A program made the position numbers and the translations under genes. From Desulfobacterales bacterium (GTDB taxonomy: Bacteria > Desulfobacterota > Syntrophobacteria > B119-G9): 19,777 bases of DNA. How positions within the stretch are numbered: position 1 is the stretch's first letter; each line of letters begins with the position of its first letter. The stretch covers positions 1 through 19,777 of the forward strand of contig JALXAI010000276.1 in assembly GCA_026992215.1 (NCBI GenBank), written 5' to 3'. The notes under the pieces were generated by a model, which saw only the letters and a list, made by a program, of their open reading frames with translations, was not told the DNA's origin and searched no databases. Below, piece by piece: positions 6,366-13,238 of the stretch.

Positions 6366-6387
6366 TACATTTCTGAAGGAGAATATA
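6366..6387 (-). promoter_or_regulatory. ArsR operator 2 (22-bp inverted repeat over the arsR2 -10 box)
   Basis: The minus strand reads TATATT, 10 nt, AATGTA, matching 11 of 12 half-site positions of operator 1. As there, the first half-site is the -10 hexamer. The symmetric TTCT/AGAA within the core adds to the dyad. Confidence 0.7.
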
Positions 6388-6409
6388 TCTAAAAGCCATG
6401 TCGTGTCAA
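6382..6409 (-). promoter_or_regulatory. Sigma70-type promoter of arsR2
   Basis: The consensus -35 TTGACA (6404-6409) is separated by 16 nt from TATATT (6382-6387) on the minus strand. A 17-nt reading with ATATTC is also possible. The start site would fall around 6375, just upstream of the arsR2 Shine-Dalgarno. Confidence 0.7.
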
Positions 6410-6790
6410 GAGGTTTTAGGGTAGATTAGACAGGTAAAAAGGTCCCTTGCGGCTCCTGCATGTTTTCAATTCACCCCGCGCACGATCCCGGCTTGGGTGC
6501 GGCGCCTCAGTGAGAACTCTTCTTCATCCGGTTATAATAGCCCACGTGCTGGTTCTTCCAGGAAAATTTTTTCACCGCTTGTTGGTTTCCGGCTTCCGTG
6601 TCATGACCCCCAGCGGCATTTTACGGTTGACAGTCCCTGTATAGCTATGAAATCATAGAAATAAGCACCACCCCCGGGGGTAAAAATCTCACTTTACCTT
6701 CACCTTTTGGTTGTCGAAAAACATTACAATCATACACTGCTATTGCTTACCTGGCCCGACAGGTATTTCGCAGCAAATGAGGTGAATCAA
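6410..6790. other. Non-coding stretch between arsR2 and the secreted-protein gene
   Basis: No convincing gene is visible in about 380 nt. It holds a TTGACA at 6627-6632 without a good -10, an isolated TATAAT at 6533-6538 without a -35, and a perfect 12-bp GC palindrome ACCCCCGGGGGT at 6670-6681. A weak candidate promoter for the downstream gene is TTGTCG (6711-6716), 16 nt, TACACT (6733-6738). Short ORFs here have no Shine-Dalgarno or family features. Confidence 0.5.
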
Positions 6791-8347
6791 ATGAAAAAAA
6801 TTCTATTGCTCGTTCTTGTTATTCTCCTGTCAGTCTCGATGCCCGTCACCACGCATTCCCAGACAAGCAGGCCTATAGAGCCTGACTGCTGTTTTTTGAT
6901 TTACGGCACCGGGCGCTGGCTTGGATGGGCGGCATCGCTGCTGGAATACACGCGCATAAGGACCCGTCCCGTGGTCTACGACCAGGCGATCGTCGATTGT
7001 CTCAACAAGGTTAACCAGAGCCTGGAAGCCACCAACTGGCAGTGCGGAAGCGCCCTGGAAGCCTGGCCTGACTGGCGTTACAAGCAACGATGGATTAATC
7101 TTCAAATAAGCAAGTTGAGAACTCCTTCGACGGGTTTAGTGTCTCACCACGACAACCGGAATCAGGTATGGCGCCAGATTGAGCAGGCTTACCATTCCTG
7201 GGCGAACGATCTCTCGGTACAGCGTTTCAACGGAGAGACCTTGAAACAGGTAACGTGTTCAACGTGTTACTTCAAACTGGGTTTTGATACCGCCTATGCC
7301 GGACAGGCCTTTCGGCAGGCGGATGAGTCCTTCAAATTCGGAAATTACGAAAGGGGAGAAGAACAGCTTCAAAGGGCTAAAAGTTATCTTGGGCGTGCCC
7401 TGGAAGATCTCAGAGCATACTACGCCATCCAGAGGCGCATTTCTTTTTCCATACGGTGTGTCGATTTAAGCGCCCTACATCTCGGATCCCGCATTAACCG
7501 TATCACAAATTCCGCCCTGAACAAGTATAACTACCGTGTTTACATGGATGATGCCCTCCGTCTCTCCGATGAGATCGCAGATACTTTACGACATGGATGT
7601 CTCCTTGCCGCCGGTGACAGCCAGGGCAGCGATAACGGATTCGAATCAGGGGGAAACGGCAGTGGATATTCCGGGACGTACTACGGAAGTGGCAATGGCG
7701 AAAGGGGGCTGTGGCAAATTTTGCGAAGACGCCAGTACGGTGCTCCGCCCAACTGTTACGAGTTTTTCATAGCATATGTTGGCGGAAACAGGGTGTCTTC
7801 TCCCGGCGTTCTGACGCCACTGGCAATCAGAGAAGGCTGGGAAATTGACAACGAGCTTGGGTCGGGCTCCGGACCCGGCGGAACATGGCTTCATTTCTCG
7901 GCAGCTTCATCACGGACAAACCAGCTCAGTTCATACGGGGGAGACCTTTATGGTTGCAGGAACAGTCTAAACAGAGGCGCCCAGGGTACCCCCGATTATT
8001 CCAACGGGACGACAGGGGGTGGGGCCGGGAACAGCGCCGGCTTGCCAGTTCGCAGACCTCCCTCAAGGCGGAGTTTCGCCGGCAAATGGAATACAAACTG
8101 GGGCACGATGATCCTGGATGCCGGTGGAAACGGCACCTACACTCATGATAAGGGAAGAATAAGAGGAAACGTTCACGGAGGAGTCCTTACCGGTACATGG
8201 TCGGAAGCTCCTTCGTATAAACCACCAAAAGACGCCGGTGACGTGGAATTCACCCTTTCGGCAGACGGAAATAGCTTCACGGGGAAGTGGCGCTACGGCC
8301 ATTCGGGAAACTGGCATTATGACTGGCGAGGACAGCGTATTGAATAA
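6791..8347 (+). CDS. Exported Cys-rich protein with Gly/Ser linker and C-terminal beta-rich module
   Basis: This is a 518-aa protein of unknown function. The ATG at 6791 has GAGGTG 7 nt upstream and begins a clear Sec signal peptide (MKKILLLVLVILLSVSMPVT, cleavage near HSQ). The frame extends upstream 28 codons, but those are not signal-like. Residues about 30-275 are Trp/Tyr-rich and partly helical with 8 cysteines, including C33-C34 and C156-x2-C159, so disulfides are likely in the periplasm. Residues 276-306 are a Gly/Ser/Asn-rich linker. C322 and C389 lie in a middle domain. Residues 428-518 form a compact module: GKWNTNWGTMIL, then GVLTGTWSEAPSYKPP, DAGDVEFTLSADG and GKWRYG. I recognise this Trp/Gly-rich pattern as recurring at the ends of bacterial exported proteins but cannot name its function. 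The start of the next exported protein lies 154 nt downstream. Confidence 0.85.
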   Translation: MKKILLLVLVILLSVSMPVTTHSQTSRPIEPDCCFLIYGTGRWLGWAASLLEYTRIRTRPVVYDQAIVDCLNKVNQSLEATNWQCGSALEAWPDWRYKQRWINLQISKLRTPSTGLVSHHDNRNQVWRQIEQAYHSWANDLSVQRFNGETLKQVTCSTCYFKLGFDTAYAGQAFRQADESFKFGNYERGEEQLQRAKSYLGRALEDLRAYYAIQRRISFSIRCVDLSALHLGSRINRITNSALNKYNYRVYMDDALRLSDEIADTLRHGCLLAAGDSQGSDNGFESGGNGSGYSGTYYGSGNGERGLWQILRRRQYGAPPNCYEFFIAYVGGNRVSSPGVLTPLAIREGWEIDNELGSGSGPGGTWLHFSAASSRTNQLSSYGGDLYGCRNSLNRGAQGTPDYSNGTTGGGAGNSAGLPVRRPPSRRSFAGKWNTNWGTMILDAGGNGTYTHDKGRIRGNVHGGVLTGTWSEAPSYKPPKDAGDVEFTLSADGNSFTGKWRYGHSGNWHYDWRGQRIE

Positions 8348-8501
8348 TGGCCAATAAAAAACGTAACAATAGACCTCCCCGGAATTAAGCCCGGGCACCA
8401 GAAACCCGGAAACCGAATCCATACACATTCGCGCTCGTGCACGTGATATCACTATTTCGTGTCATCTTTTAGGCTTTTTGATACGTAAAGGAGAAGCACC
8501 C

Positions 8502-9431
8502 ATGTTTCACAGTTACCTTGAACACAGAACGTTTTTCCTCTGTTGCTTTTGCCTTACCCTGGTTTTGCTTATCCCATGCGCTAATGGCTTTGGAGCCACA
8601 AGGGTGGGAAAGTACCCCACGGCTGCCAAAACCCCAGGGAACCAGGTTATTGTCATACCGGAGGCCGAGGTTAGAGCTCTGGAATGCATAAGGGACTGCG
8701 TGCACCGTAACCAGATGGTAGCAGTGGGCTACGAGGTAATCGAAGCGGATTGCAGGCGAGAGTGTGAATTTAAAGAGGCTCTAACACTGCTGCACTCACC
8801 GGACGCAAAGGAGAGGATAAGGGGCGTGGAAAAGCTAGACCGGCTGGGTGACAGGCAAGCAGTACCTCACTTAATCAGGGCTTTGAAAAAGGAATTCGAT
8901 GAACGCACCGGTCTCTTCGCATGGATCATACCGGCTCTCGGACACTTGAAGGATCCTGAAGCCGTACCTGTGCTTGTTGAGGCTCTTAAGATACGGGACG
9001 AAGACTGGCTCGGCAGAGAAAAAGCGGCCGTTGCCCTGGGAGAGATCAGGGACCCTTCAGCTATCCCCGCACTCATCAACGCGTCAGAGAGCTACGAAAC
9101 GCGGCAGGCGAGCATTGAGGCCCTGGCAGGTTTCAGGGATAAACGGGTAGTCCCGGTTTTGCTCACAGCACTGGTTCCTGAAGAAGATATGGAAACGAGA
9201 GATGCGGCGATTGCAGGGTTACGTCGTCTCGGAAAACTCGCCGTTCCCGAACTCATAAAGGCCTTCTCACGCTACTCCCCGGAACATCCGGAAACGATGC
9301 GCAGGGTCTGGCTTTGCGAGCTTCTGGCTGAAAGTGGCGATGAGGAGGCCATAAAAAGGCTTCGAGAGAGCCTGAACGACCCGGACAAAGCCGTGCGAAA
9401 CTGCGTCTCAGAACATCTTCAAGGTAAGTAA
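8502..9431 (+). CDS. Exported HEAT-repeat protein with N-terminal twin CX3C motif
   Basis: This is a 309-aa protein. The ATG at 8502 has AAAGGAGA upstream and starts a hydrophobic signal peptide (residues about 9-31, ending ANGFGA). A reading from TTG at 8478 would include that Shine-Dalgarno in the coding region and is rejected. After the signal comes C62-x3-C66, 17 residues, C84-x3-C88, a spacing that would clamp a helical hairpin with two disulfides. From about residue 93, at least five PBS-lyase/HEAT-type repeats follow (for example RLGDRQAVPHLIRALKK, HLKDPEAVPVLVEALK, EIRDPSAIPALINA, FRDKRVVPVLLTAL). These are usually protein-protein scaffolds. The final cysteine is C301. It follows the other exported protein in the same direction, so a shared envelope role is possible but unproven. 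Confidence 0.88.
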   Translation: MFHSYLEHRTFFLCCFCLTLVLLIPCANGFGATRVGKYPTAAKTPGNQVIVIPEAEVRALECIRDCVHRNQMVAVGYEVIEADCRRECEFKEALTLLHSPDAKERIRGVEKLDRLGDRQAVPHLIRALKKEFDERTGLFAWIIPALGHLKDPEAVPVLVEALKIRDEDWLGREKAAVALGEIRDPSAIPALINASESYETRQASIEALAGFRDKRVVPVLLTALVPEEDMETRDAAIAGLRRLGKLAVPELIKAFSRYSPEHPETMRRVWLCELLAESGDEEAIKRLRESLNDPDKAVRNCVSEHLQGK

Positions 9432-9506
9432 ACTCACCGCTCGTCGCAAAATGCCGGCATTGCAACAGGACTTGTTAAGGCAAATTCCCCTTGTATAACA
9501 ACAGCG

Positions 9507-9534
9507 TTGATCCTACTGTGGACATTGGTATAAT
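9507..9534 (+). promoter_or_regulatory. Sigma70-type promoter of the flavodoxin-like gene
   Basis: TTGATC (9507-9512) and a consensus TATAAT (9529-9534) are 16 nt apart on the plus strand. They lie about 70 nt before the ATG at 9606, so the gene is probably transcribed on its own. Confidence 0.6.
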
Positions 9535-9605
9535 TTTAAGTGCACGTACAAAAGGCGGCTGGGTTTCAAGCTGACACTCGAGAAAAACACGCGGGGAGAA
9601 AAACC

Positions 9606-10142
9606 ATGAAAGTATTGAATCTTTACCACAGTACCACGGGTAACACCGCCAGGGTTGCGGAAACGATAAACAAGGCCGTGAGAGAACTCGGCCACGAGAT
9701 TGACGCCGTTAAGGTCAGCAAAGACCTGGAAGCGGACCTGTTAAGTTACGATGTTATTTTCGCTGGATCCGGCGTATACCAGTGGCTGCCAGGCAAGCCA
9801 ATGATCGAGTTTATCACCAGGATTAGAAAACATTACGTTGACGCCGGTGAAATAATTCCCTGTGCACCCAGGCGAAAGGGCAGGAAAGCCATTATTTATT
9901 GCACTTACGGTGGTGCACACACGGGGGTAAACGAGGCGATTCCTGCCGTAAAATTTATGGGACAGCTGTTTGACCACCTCGGTATAGAAGTAGTGGATGA
10001 ATGGTACGTGGTGGGCGAATACCATCCCGAAAAATACAGGGCCTTTTCAACCACTGGGCGCCTCGGGGACATAACCGGAAGACCAAACGAGCATGACCTC
10101 CGGGAAGTGGCAGAAAAAGTAACCGGCATTTTAAGGGTTTAA
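9606..10142 (+). CDS. Flavodoxin-like FMN-binding protein
   Basis: This is a 178-aa single-domain cytoplasmic protein. The N-terminal strand and phosphate loop YHSTTGNTARVAE contain S9-T-T-G-N-T14, the flavodoxin FMN-phosphate signature. SYDVIFAGSGVYQWLPGKPM is the second flavin-contacting loop, and YCTYGGAHTGV (about 98-108) is the third. It resembles the flavodoxin_5/NAD(P)H-oxidoreductase-like members common in anaerobes rather than the classical short-chain electron carrier. It would carry low-potential electrons or act as a small flavin reductase; the partner is unknown. The ATG at 9606 has GGGGAG 6 nt upstream; the upstream 22 codons of the open frame are rejected. It converges on the MetE-like gene, with 25 nt between stops. 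Confidence 0.9.
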   Translation: MKVLNLYHSTTGNTARVAETINKAVRELGHEIDAVKVSKDLEADLLSYDVIFAGSGVYQWLPGKPMIEFITRIRKHYVDAGEIIPCAPRRKGRKAIIYCTYGGAHTGVNEAIPAVKFMGQLFDHLGIEVVDEWYVVGEYHPEKYRAFSTTGRLGDITGRPNEHDLREVAEKVTGILRV

Positions 10143-10167
10143 GTCCCCAGGGAGGAATTTGAGTCTT

Positions 10168-11193
10168 TTAGTCTACTTGAAATCTTTCTCTGAGCCGCGC
10201 CGAAAGCTGTTTCGTTAGGCCGAAAGCTTTTTCCACCGTTTTCTCCTTGTCCGGATTTACCAGGCAGCACGTGGCAGGCGAAAGCAGGCTGCGGGAGACA
10301 AGAAATTCGAGATCTATTCCCTTCGAGGCCAGGGTTTCCCACTGAGACACAAGCATTGTTTCCAGTGAATCAAGGCTCTCTTTCTGGAAAGGTTCCACGT
10401 TGGTAGGAACAATACCCCATACCAGCACTCCACCTCTATCCAGAAAATCTTTTATGGCACCCGAATACGATATGAAAATATCGCCATTGGTGTACACGTC
10501 CATTGACAGGATATCGAGATCCAGGCTGAGAAGGAAATCCCAGTCCGGGTTACCGCACAGGTGCACACCTCTTGGCCTGTCAATCATTGAAAAGAAAGCT
10601 TCCATGTCACGGTGCGCCACAAGATCCCCATATCCGGACAGTGCACTAAACACGAATTGCAGACCGGGTTCATCCACGAACATGAAGGCGTTGGCGTTCA
10701 GCTTTTTGAGCCGAGCCAGCTGCACGTTCACTCGCTTTGCCATGAACTCGAGGAGAAACGGTCGCACGGTGTCATCAAATATAATGGGTCTCTTGTTCTC
10801 GTCCAGCACGTTAAACCCGAAACTTATCGGTCCTTCGAGTTGCCCCCGAATAGCGGGCCTGTCATCCAGCTTCAGTTTCAAAAACTTGTGGTAAACAGCG
10901 GAATACTGCTCGCTAATGTCAAAATATTCCGGTTCCTCCATGTGTGCCAGGGTTTCTTCGAATTCCCCGATGAACTTTTCCATGGAAAAGCGAAGTGTCC
11001 TTTCTTCCAGATCAAGCAGAATCCCCGGAAAGTGCTCGGACGCCTGAACGTACATATCTTCGTAATAGTTCAGGTTCGGCAACTGCGGCCAGAAGGGTAT
11101 GTCCATGGAAAGAGCCTTCTCCAGTGCCCTGTCAATGTCAGTATGAGGCATCACTCCCATGGCCGTGGTTAAAAGCTTTCCAGGCAAACTCAT
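10168..11193 (-). CDS. Core methionine synthase-like / UROD-superfamily methyltransferase
   Basis: This is a 341-aa TIM-barrel protein resembling the catalytic half of cobalamin-independent methionine synthase. H211-L-C213 (VHLCGN) and C309-C310 (SPATCC) line up with the His-x-Cys and Cys zinc ligands of MetE. D232 (ILSMDVY) is near where the Glu ligand is expected, and D174-E175-P is a conserved acidic loop. At 341 aa it lacks the N-terminal folate-binding domain of the about 750-aa MetE. It therefore resembles the short core-type enzymes thought to take methyl groups from a corrinoid protein. Methylthiol or methoxy-compound transfer within the UROD superfamily is an alternative. The ATG at 11193 has AGGTGGAG upstream. 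No corrinoid protein gene is visible nearby. Confidence 0.8.
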   Translation of the reverse strand: MSLPGKLLTTAMGVMPHTDIDRALEKALSMDIPFWPQLPNLNYYEDMYVQASEHFPGILLDLEERTLRFSMEKFIGEFEETLAHMEEPEYFDISEQYSAVYHKFLKLKLDDRPAIRGQLEGPISFGFNVLDENKRPIIFDDTVRPFLLEFMAKRVNVQLARLKKLNANAFMFVDEPGLQFVFSALSGYGDLVAHRDMEAFFSMIDRPRGVHLCGNPDWDFLLSLDLDILSMDVYTNGDIFISYSGAIKDFLDRGGVLVWGIVPTNVEPFQKESLDSLETMLVSQWETLASKGIDLEFLVSRSLLSPATCCLVNPDKEKTVEKAFGLTKQLSARLRERFQVD

Positions 11194-11471
11194 TGTACTC
11201 CACCTTTTCCTTTTCCCGCATGCTTTCCGGCATCAGCGGGTAAAGAAGACGATTCTTAAGATACCCTGGTAACCGGGGCAGCAAGTTGTGACCGGTATTC
11301 AATAACATGAAAATGGATTTATAAAGAGTAAAACTACTTTGGCATCACCCATAACGTACTGCCCGGTCAGCACGAGTAACCCCGATTTATTGCTCTCAAA
11401 AAGGGTTAAATCCCTCGGTAGCTCTTACGGTAACCGAAACCGGGGAACGACCCGGGTATTGCTCCAAAAAG
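11194..11471. other. Intergenic region between cupin and MetE-like genes
   Basis: In these 278 nt I see no gene, no clear terminator for the cupin gene and no strong promoter for the MetE-like gene. A weak TATCTT near 11250 with an upstream TTGCTG has poor spacing. Several GGGGTTAC/GGTTACC-like motifs recur without clear symmetry. Confidence 0.35.
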
Positions 11472-11789
11472 TCATATCGGCGGCGCAATGGTAACAAGGA
11501 CCCTCATGTCGGTGGTAGCCCTTACCCCGTGTGGCTCGCTTATTTCAGATATAAGAATGTCACCTGTCTTCGCGGGGATGGTGGCTCCGCCTTCCGCCAG
11601 AAACTCGCCTTCTCCTTCCAGCACAACTATGCTAAGCTGTCCTTCGATGTCGTGAGAATGCACCGGCAACTCCTGGCCGGGCTTAAAATTGAAATTTATT
11701 ATCTTGAAATAAGGCGAATCGTGCACCAGTAATCTCTTGAAAGATTTCTCGCCAAACGTTCCTTCCTTGAAAAGCTCCATCTTCTTCAT
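11472..11789 (-). CDS. Small single-domain cupin protein
   Basis: This is a 105-aa cytoplasmic beta-barrel (cupin_2 type). The metal-binding motif PGQELPVHSHDIEGQ supplies H44, H46 and E49 or Q51. The second motif, ISEPHGVRA, supplies H87. The hydrophobic strands LSIVVLEGEGEFLAEG and GDILI are typical. Small stand-alone cupins can be isomerases, dioxygenases or ligand-binding proteins; the sequence alone does not decide. The ATG at 11789 has GGGGAA upstream. It is divergent from the serpin gene, with a palindrome in the shared 193-nt intergenic region. Confidence 0.87.
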   Translation of the reverse strand: MKKMELFKEGTFGEKSFKRLLVHDSPYFKIINFNFKPGQELPVHSHDIEGQLSIVVLEGEGEFLAEGGATIPAKTGDILISEISEPHGVRATTDMRVLVTIAPPI

Positions 11790-11872
11790 CTTGTTTTCCC
11801 CTGACTGATTAAGTGTTCAAGCAAAACTTCCATCCCCATTCTTCTTATTTTAGCATGCGCCAGGAAAGATCC

Positions 11873-11888
11873 CTTGACTCACGTCAAG
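11873..11888. promoter_or_regulatory. CRP/FNR-like palindrome between divergent cupin and serpin genes
   Basis: CTTGACtcacGTCAAG is a perfect 6-bp inverted repeat with a 4-nt spacer, the geometry of FNR/DNR/HcpR-family sites (TTGAY-N4-RTCAA). It lies about 84 nt upstream of the cupin ATG and 95 nt before the serpin ATG. It is about 65 nt ahead of the likely serpin start site. The regulator is not encoded in the window. Confidence 0.5.
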
Positions 11889-11982
11889 AAACCTACCAAA
11901 TCCGGAACATTTTTCTATGACGGTGTCTGTAAGTATAAATCGCCTCGCAATATGAAGATCATAACATAGAAAGGGAGAAAAC

Positions 11983-13218
11983 ATGAAGGCCTTGGGAAAG
12001 ATAATTACCGTCACGGTCATCGCTTTCGTGGCGATTAGTTTAGTCCTGCACGATACCGCCGTCTCACGTGCTGAAGAGCAGCCACTGAAAAGTATTGCAA
12101 GGAGTAACACAGGGTTTTGTTTTGACCTGTATTCCAGGCTCAAGCAACAAAAAGGCAACCTTTTTTTCTCTCCCTACAGCATATCCGTCGCTCTCGCAAT
12201 GACATATGCAGGTGCCAGGGGCAATACACGAAAAGAGATGGCCGAAGTGCTTCATTTTCCTACGGACGATATGGAAATTAACGAAGGATTCCTTCTTTTG
12301 CAAAAGCATTTCAAACAGCTTGAAGATCAAGGAGCTATTCAGATCCACGTAGCCAACGCGATCTGGTGCCAGAAGGGAGAAAAAATTCTTCGAACCTTTC
12401 TTGATACTCTCCTGCATTATTATGACTCAAGACCTTTTCTGGTCGATTTCAGGAGTAACACCGAGGCTGCGAGAAATAGAATCAACTCCTGGGTGGAAAA
12501 GAAAACGGAAAACAGGATCAAAAACCTGATCCCCCGGGGTGCTTTGACACCTTTTTCCAGGCTGGTTTTAACCAATGCAATCTATTTTAAAGGAAAATGG
12601 GCAGAGGAGTTTAAAAAAGAAAACACGAAGAAACAAAAGTTTTTCACGACTCCTGGTCACTACGTATTTGTCCCCATGATGTACCGGGAAGCCCGCTTCA
12701 GGATGATCCGCTATCCCACATTCCGGGTAATCGAACTGCCGTACGTGGGAAACTCTTTATCGATGTTGATATTCCTTCCCGAGAAAGTAGACGGTCTTAA
12801 GACCCTGGAAAAATCGCTAAACGAAGATACTTTTACAAAGTTTGCAAGCGCCCTGCGTCAGTCTCCGAAAATGAAGGTGCGTGTTTATATTCCTAAATTT
12901 AGCATGACATCCGGGTTTTGTCTTTCGAAGACGCTGAGAAATCTTGGTATGAAAAACGCATTTTCAGGAGCGGATTTCTCCGGGATTAACGGAAAGAAGA
13001 ACCTCTTTTTGAGCAGCGTCGTTCACAAGGCTTTTGTTGACGTCAATGAAGAAGGAACAGAGGCAGCTGCAGCCACCGGCGTGATGATTTCCATGACGGC
13101 CGCCATCTTCAGGCCGATCCCCGTATTCCGGGCCGACCATCCGTTTATATTCGTGATTCAGGATAATTATTCCGGTAGTATCCTTTTCATGGGAAGAGTT
13201 CAAAACCCCGGAAATTAG
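11983..13218 (+). CDS. Exported serpin (serine protease inhibitor family I4)
   Basis: This is a 411-aa protein. Residues 1-30 are a signal peptide (hydrophobic core VTVIAFVAISLVL, then AVSRA), so it acts in the periplasm or outside. The full serpin fold is present: NLFFSPYSISVALAMTYAGARGNT, RLVLTNAIYFKGKW, MLIFLPEK, IPKFSMTSGF, and the family signature FRADHPFIFVI near 382-392. The hinge of the reactive-centre loop, E356-E-G-T-E-A-A-A-A-T365, has the small residues needed for loop insertion, so it should be inhibitory. Counting from G358 as P15 puts P1-P1' at about T372-A373. The loop is about 4 residues longer than in alpha1-antitrypsin, so M371 or F376 are alternatives. GGGAG lies upstream of the ATG at 11983. 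It stands alone; no obvious target protease is adjacent. Confidence 0.94.
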   Translation: MKALGKIITVTVIAFVAISLVLHDTAVSRAEEQPLKSIARSNTGFCFDLYSRLKQQKGNLFFSPYSISVALAMTYAGARGNTRKEMAEVLHFPTDDMEINEGFLLLQKHFKQLEDQGAIQIHVANAIWCQKGEKILRTFLDTLLHYYDSRPFLVDFRSNTEAARNRINSWVEKKTENRIKNLIPRGALTPFSRLVLTNAIYFKGKWAEEFKKENTKKQKFFTTPGHYVFVPMMYREARFRMIRYPTFRVIELPYVGNSLSMLIFLPEKVDGLKTLEKSLNEDTFTKFASALRQSPKMKVRVYIPKFSMTSGFCLSKTLRNLGMKNAFSGADFSGINGKKNLFLSSVVHKAFVDVNEEGTEAAAATGVMISMTAAIFRPIPVFRADHPFIFVIQDNYSGSILFMGRVQNPGN

Positions 13219-13238
13219 CGGGATACGTGGCCAGAACT

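Noticed and set aside
1..6409. Resistance locus as a mobile island
   Set aside because: No transposase, integrase, terminal repeats or tRNA boundary is visible, and base composition does not differ obviously from the rest.
6533..6538. Consensus TATAAT as a promoter for the exported-protein gene
   Set aside because: There is no -35-like hexamer at 16-18 nt and the gene starts about 250 nt further on.
6670..6681. Perfect GC palindrome ACCCCCGGGGGT as a terminator
   Set aside because: It has no loop and only a short A/T run after it, and no gene ends just upstream on either strand.
10612..11172. Plus-strand 186-aa open frame inside the MetE-like gene
   Set aside because: The opposite strand encodes conserved zinc-ligand motifs; this frame shows none.
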